Source of the DNA: JAJFUI01 sp039679885
GTDB taxonomy: Bacteria > Planctomycetota > Planctomycetia > Pirellulales > Thermoguttaceae
Length of the DNA: 20,803 nt
Reading direction: 5' to 3'
NCBI GenBank assembly: GCA_039679885.1
Contig: JBDKUC010000116.1
Span: 1-20,803 of the forward strand
Of the stretch, positions 1-8,000 are shown in pieces. The notes beneath the pieces were generated by a model, which did no database searches, had not been told where the DNA came from, and worked only from the letters and a program-made list of their open reading frames with translations. Every line of letters starts with the position of its first letter. The stretch's first letter is position 1. Made by a program: the position numbers and the translations under genes.

Positions 1-1319
1 GGATAAGGCGGCCGCACGCGGGGCTGCCCTCGCTCGCCTTCGATGGAATGGATCAGCGCGGTCTCTTCGCCGCAGACGAACGCCCCGGCGCCGAGGCGGA
101 TTTCGAGATCGAAGTCGAAGCCCGAGCCGAGGATGTTCTTGCCCAGTAGCCCCCACTCGTGGCAGAGGTCGATCGCCCGCTGAATTCGCTCGATCGCCAG
201 CGGGTATTCGGCGCGGACGTAGAAGAAGCCTTGGTGGGCGCCGATGGCGAAACCGCCGATGATCATTCCCTCGACGACGTTCAGCGGGTCGCTCTCGAGC
301 ATCGTGCGGTCCATGAACGCGCCGGGGTCGCCTTCGTCGGCGTTGCAGATCAGGTACCGCGTTTTGTCCGTGGCGCCGTAGGCCATCTGCCATTTCTGGC
401 CGGTCGGATAGCCGCCGCCGCCTCGGCCGCGGAGCTTCGCGCGGCTCACCTCGTCGATGACCCAGAGCCGGTCGTTCTTCTCCAGGACCTGCGAGAGCGC
501 CTGGAAGCCGCGATAATGGAAATATTCTTCCATGCTCTCGGGGTCGATGACGCCGTTATGGCGCAGGGCGACGCGCGTCTGCCGGTTGAAGAAAGCCACG
601 TCGCCGTAAAGCTCCATGAACTTCCGCCCGATGGTCTTGCCCGAGACCTCGAGTCGCTCGACTGGCTGGCCGCCGACGAGGTGTTCGCGAACCATTTCGT
701 CCAGTTCGGCCTCGTCCTTGATGCGGTAGAGGATCTTGTCGGGGCGGACCAACAGGTGCGAGAATCGGCCGATCTCGCCGGTATCGCAAGCCCCGAAGCA
801 ACTGGCCTGCGTGATGCGGACCTGGTCGGGCCCGAGTCCGGCCGCTTGAAGCTTCTCGGCCAAGGCCGTGGCGAACGGTTTTGGCCCCTTCCATCCGCAA
901 CGGACACTGCCGCAGACGAGCAACTCCCGCGGGGCGATCTTTTCGATCGGACCATCGAGCACGTGGGTCAGGATCGGCCGTCCCTGCTGGAGATGTTGGG
1001 TGAAGATCTCGTGGACCAGTTGGCGATCCACCCGCTCATACTTGACCGGCAATTGGCCGGGCACCATGACGCCGACGATCGGCTCGCGGCTGCAACGGCC
1101 GGTGCAGCCGGTCTGGTGGAGAAGAATGTCCGTTCGCCCTGCGGCAGCGATCAGCTTTCGGAACTCGTCGAGCACCTCGCGGCTGCCGGCCGCGTGTTCG
1201 CAGGTGGCCGAGCCGATCTGGATGCGGATGCGATCGCCGGCCTGCCGTTCTCGGAGGGTTTTGTCGGCTCGTTGGGCGAGCGACTCATACTGCTGGGAGA
1301 TTGTTGTGGCCACGGGCAT
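1..1319 (-). CDS. NuoF/HydB/HoxF-family NADH-binding flavoprotein with two N-terminal thioredoxin-like modules (3' end outside window)
   Basis: The frame is open from an ATG at 1319 to the window edge, giving 439 complete codons; the C-terminus is missing. The NuoF core is clear: a glycine-rich NADH/FMN motif (GRGGGGYPTGQKW, residues 298-310), CNADEGDPGAFMDR (325-338) and GAGAFVCGEETALI (410-423). Upstream lie two thioredoxin-like [2Fe-2S] modules. The first, about residues 30-115, shows C40, C72 and C76 only. The second, about 132-215, has the full pattern C136-x4-C141 and C174-x3-C178. This family oxidises or reduces NAD(H) through FMN and Fe-S clusters in complex I, NAD-linked hydrogenases or formate dehydrogenases. 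The N-terminal module and the linker FFNRQTRVALRHNGVIDPES resemble HydB/HoxF-type subunits more than classical NuoF. The C-terminal Fe-S region and partner genes lie beyond the edge, so the complex cannot be named. A weak GAAGG lies just before the start, and a stop at 1371-1373 rules out an earlier ATG. Confidence 0.9.
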   Translation of the reverse strand, partial: MPVATTISQQYESLAQRADKTLRERQAGDRIRIQIGSATCEHAAGSREVLDEFRKLIAAAGRTDILLHQTGCTGRCSREPIVGVMVPGQLPVKYERVDRQLVHEIFTQHLQQGRPILTHVLDGPIEKIAPRELLVCGSVRCGWKGPKPFATALAEKLQAAGLGPDQVRITQASCFGACDTGEIGRFSHLLVRPDKILYRIKDEAELDEMVREHLVGGQPVERLEVSGKTIGRKFMELYGDVAFFNRQTRVALRHNGVIDPESMEEYFHYRGFQALSQVLEKNDRLWVIDEVSRAKLRGRGGGGYPTGQKWQMAYGATDKTRYLICNADEGDPGAFMDRTMLESDPLNVVEGMIIGGFAIGAHQGFFYVRAEYPLAIERIQRAIDLCHEWGLLGKNILGSGFDFDLEIRLGAGAFVCGEETALIHSIEGERGQPRVRPPY

Positions 1320-1328
1320 TAAGCCTTC

Positions 1329-1402
1329 GGTCTTAGGTCTTGGGTCTTGGTCGCGAGAAAGCTTCCTGGCCTAAGACCTAAGACCCAAGGCCTAAGACCT
1401 AG
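1329..1402. repeat. Inverted repeat built of 7-bp units (GGTCTTR / CCTAAGA)
   Basis: The left arm is three head-to-tail heptamers (GGTCTTA, GGTCTTG, GGTCTTG; 1329-1349). The right arm is four complementary units (CCTAAGA, CCTAAGA, CCCAAGG, CCTAAGA; 1370-1397) plus CCTAG. The two arms can pair over about 20 bp with a few mismatches, around a 20-nt loop. It sits between divergent genes and begins only 9 nt before the NuoF-like ATG. It would therefore lie in that gene's mRNA leader unless the promoter is inside the repeat. Confidence 0.8.
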
Positions 1403-1507
1403 CTCGACATGAGTTTATCCCCCGCGCCGGTGTTGGGCAAGGGTGCCCCTCCCACTGGCCAAACGGAGGGCCGGCTGGTAAGATTCGGCCGTTTGACGCC
1501 GGCGACC

Positions 1508-1536
1508 TTGTCGGAAGTCGCACAGCCCGTTATAGT
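1508..1536 (+). promoter_or_regulatory. Sigma70-like promoter of recA
   Basis: TTGTCG (1508-1513), a 17-bp spacer and TATAGT (1531-1536) form a good -35/-10 pair. Transcription would begin near 1543, about 50 nt before the recA ATG. That placement argues against the longer reading frame that begins upstream at 1409. A direct repeat TAGTG-N5-TAGTG (1533-1547) overlaps the -10 and the likely start point and could be an operator. I did not find a clear E. coli-type or Bacillus-type LexA box. Confidence 0.6.
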
Positions 1537-1594
1537 GTTCATTAGTGCACGCATTCGCGCTAAGAGCAACGCATCCTCAGCACCCGAAAAAACT

Positions 1595-2689
1595 ATGGCC
1601 AAGAAGACCTCCAATGCCACGAAGACCGGCGGACGAGACGGTTCGCCCAGCATCCTCGATGCCAACCCAACGCTGAAGACCACGGTCGCCCAGATCGAGA
1701 AGGAGTTTGGCGAAGGGGCCATTATGCCGCTGGGCGCCGGCAGCACGACGCCGATCCGCGGCATCCCGACCGGCAGTCTCGCGCTGGACATCGCGCTGGG
1801 CGGCCAAGGCATTCCCTGCGGCCGAGTCGTCGAGGTGTTCGGGCCGGAGTCGAGCGGCAAGACGACGCTGGCGCTGCACGTCGTCGCCAGCGCCCAGCGC
1901 AATGGCGGCATCGCTGCCTTCATCGACGCCGAGCACGCCCTGGACCCCTCCTGGGCGAAGAAGCTTGGCGTCCAATTGGAGACGCTTCTGGTCAGCCAGC
2001 CGGGCTCCGGCGAAGAAGCGATGCACATCACCGAAATGCTCATCAAGAGCAACGCGGTGGACATCATTGTCGTCGACTCCGTGGCGGCCTTGGTTCCGAA
2101 AAAAGAGCTCGAAGGCGAGATTGGCGATTCGCACGTCGGCTTGCAGGCCCGGCTGATGAGCCAGTCGATGCGGAAGCTGACCGGCGTGATCTCGAAGTCG
2201 AAGACCGCGGTGATCTTCATCAACCAGATTCGCGAGAAGATCGGCGTCATGTTCGGCAACCCCGAAACGACGCCGGGCGGCCGGGCGCTGAAGTTCTACT
2301 CCTCCTGCCGCATCGACGTGCGGCGCATCAGCCAGATCAAGGAAGGCGAGGTGGTGACGGGGCAGCGCGTCCGGGCGAAGGTCGTCAAGAACAAGGTGGC
2401 CCCGCCGTTCCGCGTCGCCGAGTTCGACATGATGCACGACCACGGCATTTGCTACGAGACCGACGTGCTCGACCTGGCGACGGCTCAGAAGCTCGTCACC
2501 CGCGTCGGCGCCTGGTTCCGCTACGGCGACCAGCAGCTTGGCCAGGGCCGAGAAAAAGTCCGCGAGTATCTCAAGGAGAACCCGAAGCTGGTCGAGGAGC
2601 TCCGGCAGAAGATCCTGGCCGCCGGCTCCGCCACCGGCCCCGCCGCCCTGGCCGCCGAGCCGGAAGAAGCGGCGGAGGCCGTAGAATAA
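1595..2689 (+). CDS. recA: RecA recombinase
   Basis: This is a 364-aa protein, slightly above the usual length of about 350. RecA is the ATP-dependent strand-exchange protein of homologous recombination and the co-protease that triggers LexA cleavage. Walker A is GPESSGKT (residues 83-90) and Walker B is IIVVDSVAAL (157-166). The DNA-binding loop L2 region follows INQIREKIGVMFGNPETTPG (209-228). The C-terminal domain ends in an acidic, alanine-rich tail, as is normal. I chose the ATG at 1595 because homology begins there (MAKKTSNATK) and the promoter at 1508-1536 lies inside the upstream extension. No clear Shine-Dalgarno precedes it. A 116-bp gap separates recA from the next gene, so it may be transcribed alone. 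Confidence 0.98.
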   Translation: MAKKTSNATKTGGRDGSPSILDANPTLKTTVAQIEKEFGEGAIMPLGAGSTTPIRGIPTGSLALDIALGGQGIPCGRVVEVFGPESSGKTTLALHVVASAQRNGGIAAFIDAEHALDPSWAKKLGVQLETLLVSQPGSGEEAMHITEMLIKSNAVDIIVVDSVAALVPKKELEGEIGDSHVGLQARLMSQSMRKLTGVISKSKTAVIFINQIREKIGVMFGNPETTPGGRALKFYSSCRIDVRRISQIKEGEVVTGQRVRAKVVKNKVAPPFRVAEFDMMHDHGICYETDVLDLATAQKLVTRVGAWFRYGDQQLGQGREKVREYLKENPKLVEELRQKILAAGSATGPAALAAEPEEAAEAVE

Positions 2690-2733
2690 GCACGATGGTT
2701 TCGTCCCGAAGCGGGCGGCCGTTCGTCAAGCCC

Positions 2734-2774
2734 GGGGCGGCGCCCCTAGCTGAGTGAACCAACGGCCTTCGGCC
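2734..2774 (+). terminator. Two small GC hairpins after recA, possible weak terminator
   Basis: GGGGC-GGC-GCCCC (2734-2746) and GGCC-TTC-GGCC (2764-2774) lie between the recA stop and the next ribosome binding site. Neither is followed by a T-run, so intrinsic termination is uncertain. Confidence 0.25.
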
Positions 2775-2805
2775 CAGTCCGACTGTTTCACCGAAGGAGG
2801 GTTTC

Positions 2806-3375
2806 ATGCGAACGATATCAATGTGTGGCATGCTATTGGCGGCTATTGTGGCACTGGGCGTGTCGGGCTGCGGCAAGAATGACAACGGGCGAAGCGGTGG
2901 GGCGACTAAAGCAAAAGAACCAACCGGTAATTCAAAGATATACGAAGAAATGTCCAGAGCGACGGTTGCTCAAAGCTCGGGACCATTGACCGTTGAACAG
3001 GCGCGGCGGCAAACAGCCTTCTCATTTCCGGATTCCGCCAAAAACATCCAATTCGCTACGTACCGCCAGTGGGTCGCGACCCTGGATTTCGTGCGATTCG
3101 AAGCGCCAGTTTCGGATTGTTGCGACACAGCGCGGAAGATTATCGCTTCGCACAACAAAAAGAATCCGGACAGAAAAGTCTTGGGCTTGCGACCGCTCGA
3201 TCGGACGAATCGGAACCAACCAATGGCAGAGTCGAACACCTCACCATTATCGGCTCCCTGGTTCGATCCCCAAACAATACGCAAAGGCCTCGTTGCCGGC
3301 GAGACTCATAGCGATACGCCTAGTATTTGGATCGACACGCAACGGGGAGTGTTCTACTACCAGTACACGGACTAG
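2806..3375 (+). CDS. Putative lipoprotein of unknown function
   Basis: The protein is 189 aa and I recognise no domain. The N-terminus is a lipoprotein signal: a short basic start, a hydrophobic stretch (about residues 7-18) and lipobox V-S-G-C with C22 as the predicted lipidated residue. After a hydrophilic linker the mature part is mixed alpha/beta in character, with a vicinal Cys pair (SDCCDTARK) and an aromatic end (GVFYYQYTD). The start is fixed by a strong AAGGAGGG site just before the ATG at 2806. It ends 12 bp before the HtrA-like gene, so the two are probably co-transcribed and may both act at the envelope. The gene is visibly richer in A and T than recA or the HtrA-like gene, which may mark a less expressed or more recently acquired gene. 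Confidence 0.8.
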   Translation: MRTISMCGMLLAAIVALGVSGCGKNDNGRSGGATKAKEPTGNSKIYEEMSRATVAQSSGPLTVEQARRQTAFSFPDSAKNIQFATYRQWVATLDFVRFEAPVSDCCDTARKIIASHNKKNPDRKVLGLRPLDRTNRNQPMAESNTSPLSAPWFDPQTIRKGLVAGETHSDTPSIWIDTQRGVFYYQYTD

Positions 3376-3387
3376 GCGAACTGAGCT

Positions 3388-4845
3388 ATGCGACAAACTC
3401 GATTGTTTCTCGCAATGCTTCTCTGGGTGAGCCTCTGCGGCTCGCTCCGCGCCCAGGATGTGCCGGCAGGCGTTGACGCGGCTGCCGCGGTCGAGCAATC
3501 GCTGGTCGGCGTCATCGCCCGAAACGAGAAATCCGTCGTGGCCGTCGCGCGGGTGCGACGGGAGCGGCCGGGTGAGGCGTTTCAGTTCGAGACGCGGGTG
3601 GATGCGTTTGGGCGGAAGTTGACGCCATTGGCCCCGCCGCAGCCGACCGATCCGGATTTCGTGCCGAACGAGTACGGCGCCGGCGTCGTCGTGGCGCCGG
3701 GCCTGGTGCTGACCGTCACCAGCCTGCTGGGCGACGAAAGCGACTACTATGTGACCACGGCCGAGCACAAGGTCTACAGGGCCACGATCAAGGCGGCCGA
3801 TCCGCGGAGCGATCTGGCCGTGCTGGCCATCGACGCCGCCGGGTTGCCGCCGATCGGGATGGGCAAGGCAGACGATGTGAAGCGGGGACAGATCGTCGTC
3901 AGCCTCGGCAATCCGAACGCGGTCGCCCGCGATGGGCAGCCGAGCGCGTCGTGGGGGATCATCGCCAACCTGCACCGAAAGGCGCCGGCCAGCCCGAGCG
4001 AAACGGATCCGACGGGCCGGCCCACGCTGCACCATTACGGGACGCTCATTCAGACCGACGCCCGACTCAACCTGGGCGCCAGTGGAGGGCCGCTTCTGAA
4101 TCTCAAGGGCGAGATGATCGGGCTATGCGTCGCGCTGGCCGTCGCACCCGGCGCAGAGGTAGCTGGCGGATACGCAATGCCCGTCGACGCCACGTTCCGC
4201 CGGGCGGTCGAACGGCTCGTCCGAGGCCGCGAGGTCGAGTATGGCTTCCTCGGCGTGCAGCCGGCCAACCTGCGGTCTCAGGAGGTGCTCTCCGGCCTGC
4301 ATGGCCTGAGGGTCGCGCAGCTCATTCCCGGCACGCCTGCCGCGCGGTGCGGACTGAAGCCGGGCGACATCATTACGGCCGTCGACGGGACGCCGATCTA
4401 CGACTCCGACGGGCTGATTCTGAACATTGGCCGGCTGCCGCCCGAAACGGTCGCGCGACTGACCGTGCTTCGCAATGGGCAGGAACGGGCGATCGCCGTC
4501 GTGGTGAGCAAATACGCGGTCCGCGGCCGGAAGGTCGTTACGCAGGGCGATGCTCCGTGGCGGGGCCTCAAGGTCGATTACGCCACGGCCGTTGTCGACG
4601 AGGAGGGGCGGCTGCCCGCGTCGCTGGGCGAGGCCGACGCCGCCGTGGCCGTGGCCGAGGTGGCCGAAAAGTCGCCGGCATGGCAGGCGGGCTTGCGGCG
4701 CGGAATGTTGATCGCCCGAGTGGGAGACGCCCGAGTAGCCACGCCAAAGGAGTTCGCCGCCGTCGTGCGCGGCAGCGCCGGGCCCGTGCAGTTGCGACTG
4801 GTTGGCGACGCGAGTCCCATTCGCACCGTGCAGCCGGGGACGTGA
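3388..4845 (+). CDS. HtrA/DegP-like S1C protease homologue with two PDZ-like domains, catalytic His apparently lost
   Basis: The protein is 485 aa. It has a Sec signal peptide (hydrophobic residues about 6-20, likely cleavage after RAQ), so it is exported. A trypsin-like domain spans about 35-280: GAGVVVAPGLVLTVTSLL (98-115), Asp in RSDLAVL (D142) and Ser in LGASGGPLL (S232). In active HtrA proteins the first motif reads like LTNNHVV with the catalytic His; here S112 takes that place. Asp and Ser are kept. A PDZ domain follows (about 284-376, with FLGV and GLKPGDIITAVDG), then a second, more divergent PDZ-like unit (about 390-475, GLRRGMLIARVGD). Active relatives degrade or chaperone misfolded envelope proteins. 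I infer a chaperone, scaffold or sensor role here rather than proteolysis. The preceding lipoprotein gene, 12 bp upstream, is a plausible partner. The ribosome binding site is weak. Confidence 0.88.
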   Translation: MRQTRLFLAMLLWVSLCGSLRAQDVPAGVDAAAAVEQSLVGVIARNEKSVVAVARVRRERPGEAFQFETRVDAFGRKLTPLAPPQPTDPDFVPNEYGAGVVVAPGLVLTVTSLLGDESDYYVTTAEHKVYRATIKAADPRSDLAVLAIDAAGLPPIGMGKADDVKRGQIVVSLGNPNAVARDGQPSASWGIIANLHRKAPASPSETDPTGRPTLHHYGTLIQTDARLNLGASGGPLLNLKGEMIGLCVALAVAPGAEVAGGYAMPVDATFRRAVERLVRGREVEYGFLGVQPANLRSQEVLSGLHGLRVAQLIPGTPAARCGLKPGDIITAVDGTPIYDSDGLILNIGRLPPETVARLTVLRNGQERAIAVVVSKYAVRGRKVVTQGDAPWRGLKVDYATAVVDEEGRLPASLGEADAAVAVAEVAEKSPAWQAGLRRGMLIARVGDARVATPKEFAAVVRGSAGPVQLRLVGDASPIRTVQPGT

Positions 4846-4899
4846 CGGACCTTCGTTCCGCTTCTTCAATGTCAGGAGGACTGCAAAGCCGGCGGCAGG

Positions 4900-4960
4900 C
4901 GTTCGTAGTCCCGCCTTTAGGCGGAAAATGATTGACCGGCTAAAGCCGGAACTACGAACG
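4900..4960. repeat. Dispersed double-hairpin repeat, class A, copy 1
   Basis: Outer arms CGTTCGTAGT (4900-4909) and ACTACGAACG (4951-4960) are perfectly inverted. Inside are two hairpins, CCGCC-TTTA-GGCGG (4911-4924) and CCGGC-TAAA-GCCGG (4936-4949). It lies between the convergent HtrA-like and CcsBA genes. A second copy is at 11688-11760. No transposase is linked. Confidence 0.9.
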
Positions 4961-4986
4961 ACTCTGTCCGATCGAGCGATCCAGTC

Positions 4987-5006
4987 GGCAGACTAAAATG
5001 TCTGTC
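4987..5006. repeat. Small palindrome across the CcsBA stop codon
   Basis: CAGAC-TAAAAT-GTCTG (4989-5004) is a perfect 5-bp stem, extended outward by GG and CC with one bulge. The stop codon of the minus-strand CcsBA gene (4993-4995) lies inside it. The repeat therefore supplies the last residues of the protein and may help terminate or stabilise the transcript. No T-run follows on either strand. Confidence 0.55.
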
Positions 5007-8000
5007 CTCCTGATGGCGAATCGACGGCGCAGGCGCCGGCAGCCGCCTTGGCCCCCTTTCGCGACTCGATGAACCTGCGCATCGCGGCCGCGGCCAGGAA
5101 GCACGCTTGCGCGACGGCGACGACGCACATCGGCCAGGAACCGCCGCCGGCGCCGCCGTAGGAGTGCTTGCCGCCGGGCATCAGGAAGTTGACGCCGTAC
5201 CAGGTGAACAGGACGACGCTGAAACCGAGGACGGCCGTCACGCATACGCCGAAATCGGCCGACCAGCCGACGCGCTGGGCGTGGAGAAAGGCCATGTAGA
5301 CGAGCAAGGAAATCAGGGCCCAAGTCTCCTTCGGGTCCCAGCCCCAGAAGCGGCCCCAGGCGTTGTCGGCCCAGAGAGCGCCGAGGATGATGCCGGCCGT
5401 CAGGAGCACGACCGTCACTTGAATGGCCGTGTCGATGAAACCGGCGAGCTGCCGGCAGGCGGCGGGCGGGCACACCACGGCAACGAGCGTTTCGCTGGCC
5501 TCACGCGGAGCGTGAGGAGTACGGGCGCCATAGCGGCCGAACAGGTAGTAACCCAGCGCGGCGTTGCCCAAGAGCCAGGCCATGCCGGCGGCCGCATAGC
5601 TCATCATGATCGTCGTCACGTGGACCACGAGCCAGAAGTTGTCGCGGAGGATGGGCGTGGCCGCACCGATGTCTCGGTGCATCACCGAGGCGGGTGCGCA
5701 GTAAGCGAGCAACAGGGCCGTCGCGCTGATGATCGACCCGGCCAGCAGGAACGGCCGACGCTGAAAAACGGCCTCCATTTTTGGAAGTGGCCGCAGTGTG
5801 AGCCAGAGCCCCAACAGGGCGACAAACAGGGCGACGACGACGACCGACTCGAACATGCCGGTCAGCGGCGCGAGGTGGGTGATGTACGCTCGAACGCTGA
5901 GGCCGGCGATCGTGAAGCACTGGGAGATCGCTAACAGTGCGACGCCAGCCGCAAGGGCGAAGCCCCGCCAGCGACCAACCGTGAGGAGCAGGCACAGCGT
6001 CGCGGCGGCGGCGATCAGCGAAGCCCAATAGAAAGGATCGAGCCGGTTGTAAAAGACCTCGGCATCGGTGGAGTCGGGTGGCGGATAGGCCGTGGCAGCG
6101 ATGGCCGAGCGATCGGCGTGGAGGAGCGGGAGCTGCGCCCGCAACGGGGTGGTCTTCACGCCCAGGTTGCGAAGTGCCGAGGCCAAGCGATCCATCGCAG
6201 CGGCAAATCGCGCCGGCCGGTCGTTCGCGCTGCGATCGACGTAGACGGCCCTCGCGTCGTGCCACGCCTGACGCACGGCCCCCAGTTCGGTCTGCGGATA
6301 CGCTTCAAGAAGGTCGTTGGGGCCGTAGAGCATCGCTTGGAAGCTGAGCCAGGGCGAGGCGTCTTCGTCGAGCGGTCGCGCCTCCTCGAGCGCCGCGGCG
6401 CCGAGGGCGGGAGCCAATCGCAGCGCGTCGCCGGCGTCGAAGATCGCCATGTGCAGCTCGGCGGTCTGCCGCCCGAGTTCGGCCGCCAGCGCGGCCAGCG
6501 CCCGGTCGTCCGAGGTCGCGAGCGCCGCGGCCAGAACGGCGCCTGCGCGATGAAGTCCGGCGGCGATCGACTCGATCTTGTGGCGGTCCGGCTTGTCGCT
6601 GTGCGCCGCGATGAGCAGGTCTCGCAGCAAGCGGTCGCTTTCCACGACGAGACGGCGGACGGCCGTGTTCTTGCTGATCGAACGGGCGGCACGCGGCGCG
6701 CTGCTCAAGTTGCGCCATGCCGTGCGGGCGAGCCGCAGGCGGTCGTAAAGGCGAGGCGACAGCTCGCCGGCCGGAGGAATGTCGAAGGTCAGGGAGCGGA
6801 ACTTGGCGTAGGCGTCGGCCAGGCGTTTCAAGTCCTTGCCGACGGCCGCCCTGGTTCCGCTTGGCAGTTTTGCGAGTCGCGTCAGCGTTTCTTCACTGCC
6901 GATCGTGTCCAGCTCGGCCGGTGAGACAAACCGCAACCGCCGGTCTTCGGCGTCGGTAAGCGGCAGACCGAGCACGTCCTGACGCAACGTCGGATTGGCG
7001 GCCGCCAGAAACCGGACGCTTTCCCATCGTTCCGGTTCGGCCAGCCAGGAGAAAAACAGCTCGGCGGCGGCGTAGCATCGCGGCTGTTCGTTGCCGACGG
7101 CAAGTGTTGGCTCGGCCTGGCCACAGATTACTTCGACCGTCTGACGCGCCAAGGTGTCCAGCGGCGCGACGCGTCCCTCGGCCATCGCAGGCAGATGACG
7201 CCACGCGGTCCAGTCGAGCGCGGTGTCGCTGCCGCGTGCGGTGGCTGGGAAGAACAGCATCGCGAGAACGAGACAACCGGGGGCTGTCAGCCCACGGCTA
7301 TTTCTTTTGATGATGTCAATGCCATGGAGCGTCGTGCCGCGGAGCCATCGCCGCGCGTAAACGATGACCATCCCGAGCACGATGAGCAGGCTTCCGGCGT
7401 ATTTCAGCCAGCGGCCGGGGTCGTAGTTGACGCTGAGCCGGCTGTAGTAGAGGTGGTCTCGGCTGCGGTCGCTGCCGACCAGGTCGTCGAATCCTTCGTT
7501 GCCCGGCATCAACGGTCCCTGGCAGTCGGACTGGAACAAGCGGTAGTTGCGGCCTGAAAGGGGATCGGTGAACTCGGCGGGGGAATTGAGCGTGATCAGC
7601 ACGTTCTCGCGGAGCGTCTTCGGTGGGTCGCCGAGGTCGAGGAAATCGACCAGGCTGGAATAGTGAGAAGGCATTGCGCTGCCGGGATCCAGCGTTCTTC
7701 GGCACTCGCGAAGGCGGACGCGAAAGCCCAACTCGAACCAATACGTCCCGTCGTAGGCCGCGTCGGCGACCCGATAGGCGGCTTGGCCTTCAAACAGCGG
7801 CATCTCGGCGGTGACACCCCGGAGCCACGACAACCAGCAGCCGGCCAGGAGGACGAGGACGCCGAGGTGGGCGGCGAGAAAGCCAGCCTGTCGCCACTTC
7901 CACGGAAGACGAACGAGGGCCGCGGCCACGATGTTTGCGGCCAGCAGCCCGTGCAGCCCGATGAACCAAGCGGCGTGGTAGACGGCGTCGCGGGCGGCCT

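Noticed and set aside
159..1322. Long plus-strand open frame opposite the NuoF-like gene
   Set aside because: The minus strand encodes clear NuoF motifs; the plus frame has no recognisable content and is a GC-rich shadow.
1329..1402. CRISPR-like array
   Set aside because: Units are 7 bp without spacers and in inverted arms.
1409..1594. N-terminal extension of recA from an upstream ATG
   Set aside because: The promoter lies inside it and RecA homology starts at the ATG at 1595.
1500..1594. Classical LexA box upstream of recA
   Set aside because: No CTGT-N8-ACAG or GAAC-N4-GTTC pattern found; only GTTC half sites occur.
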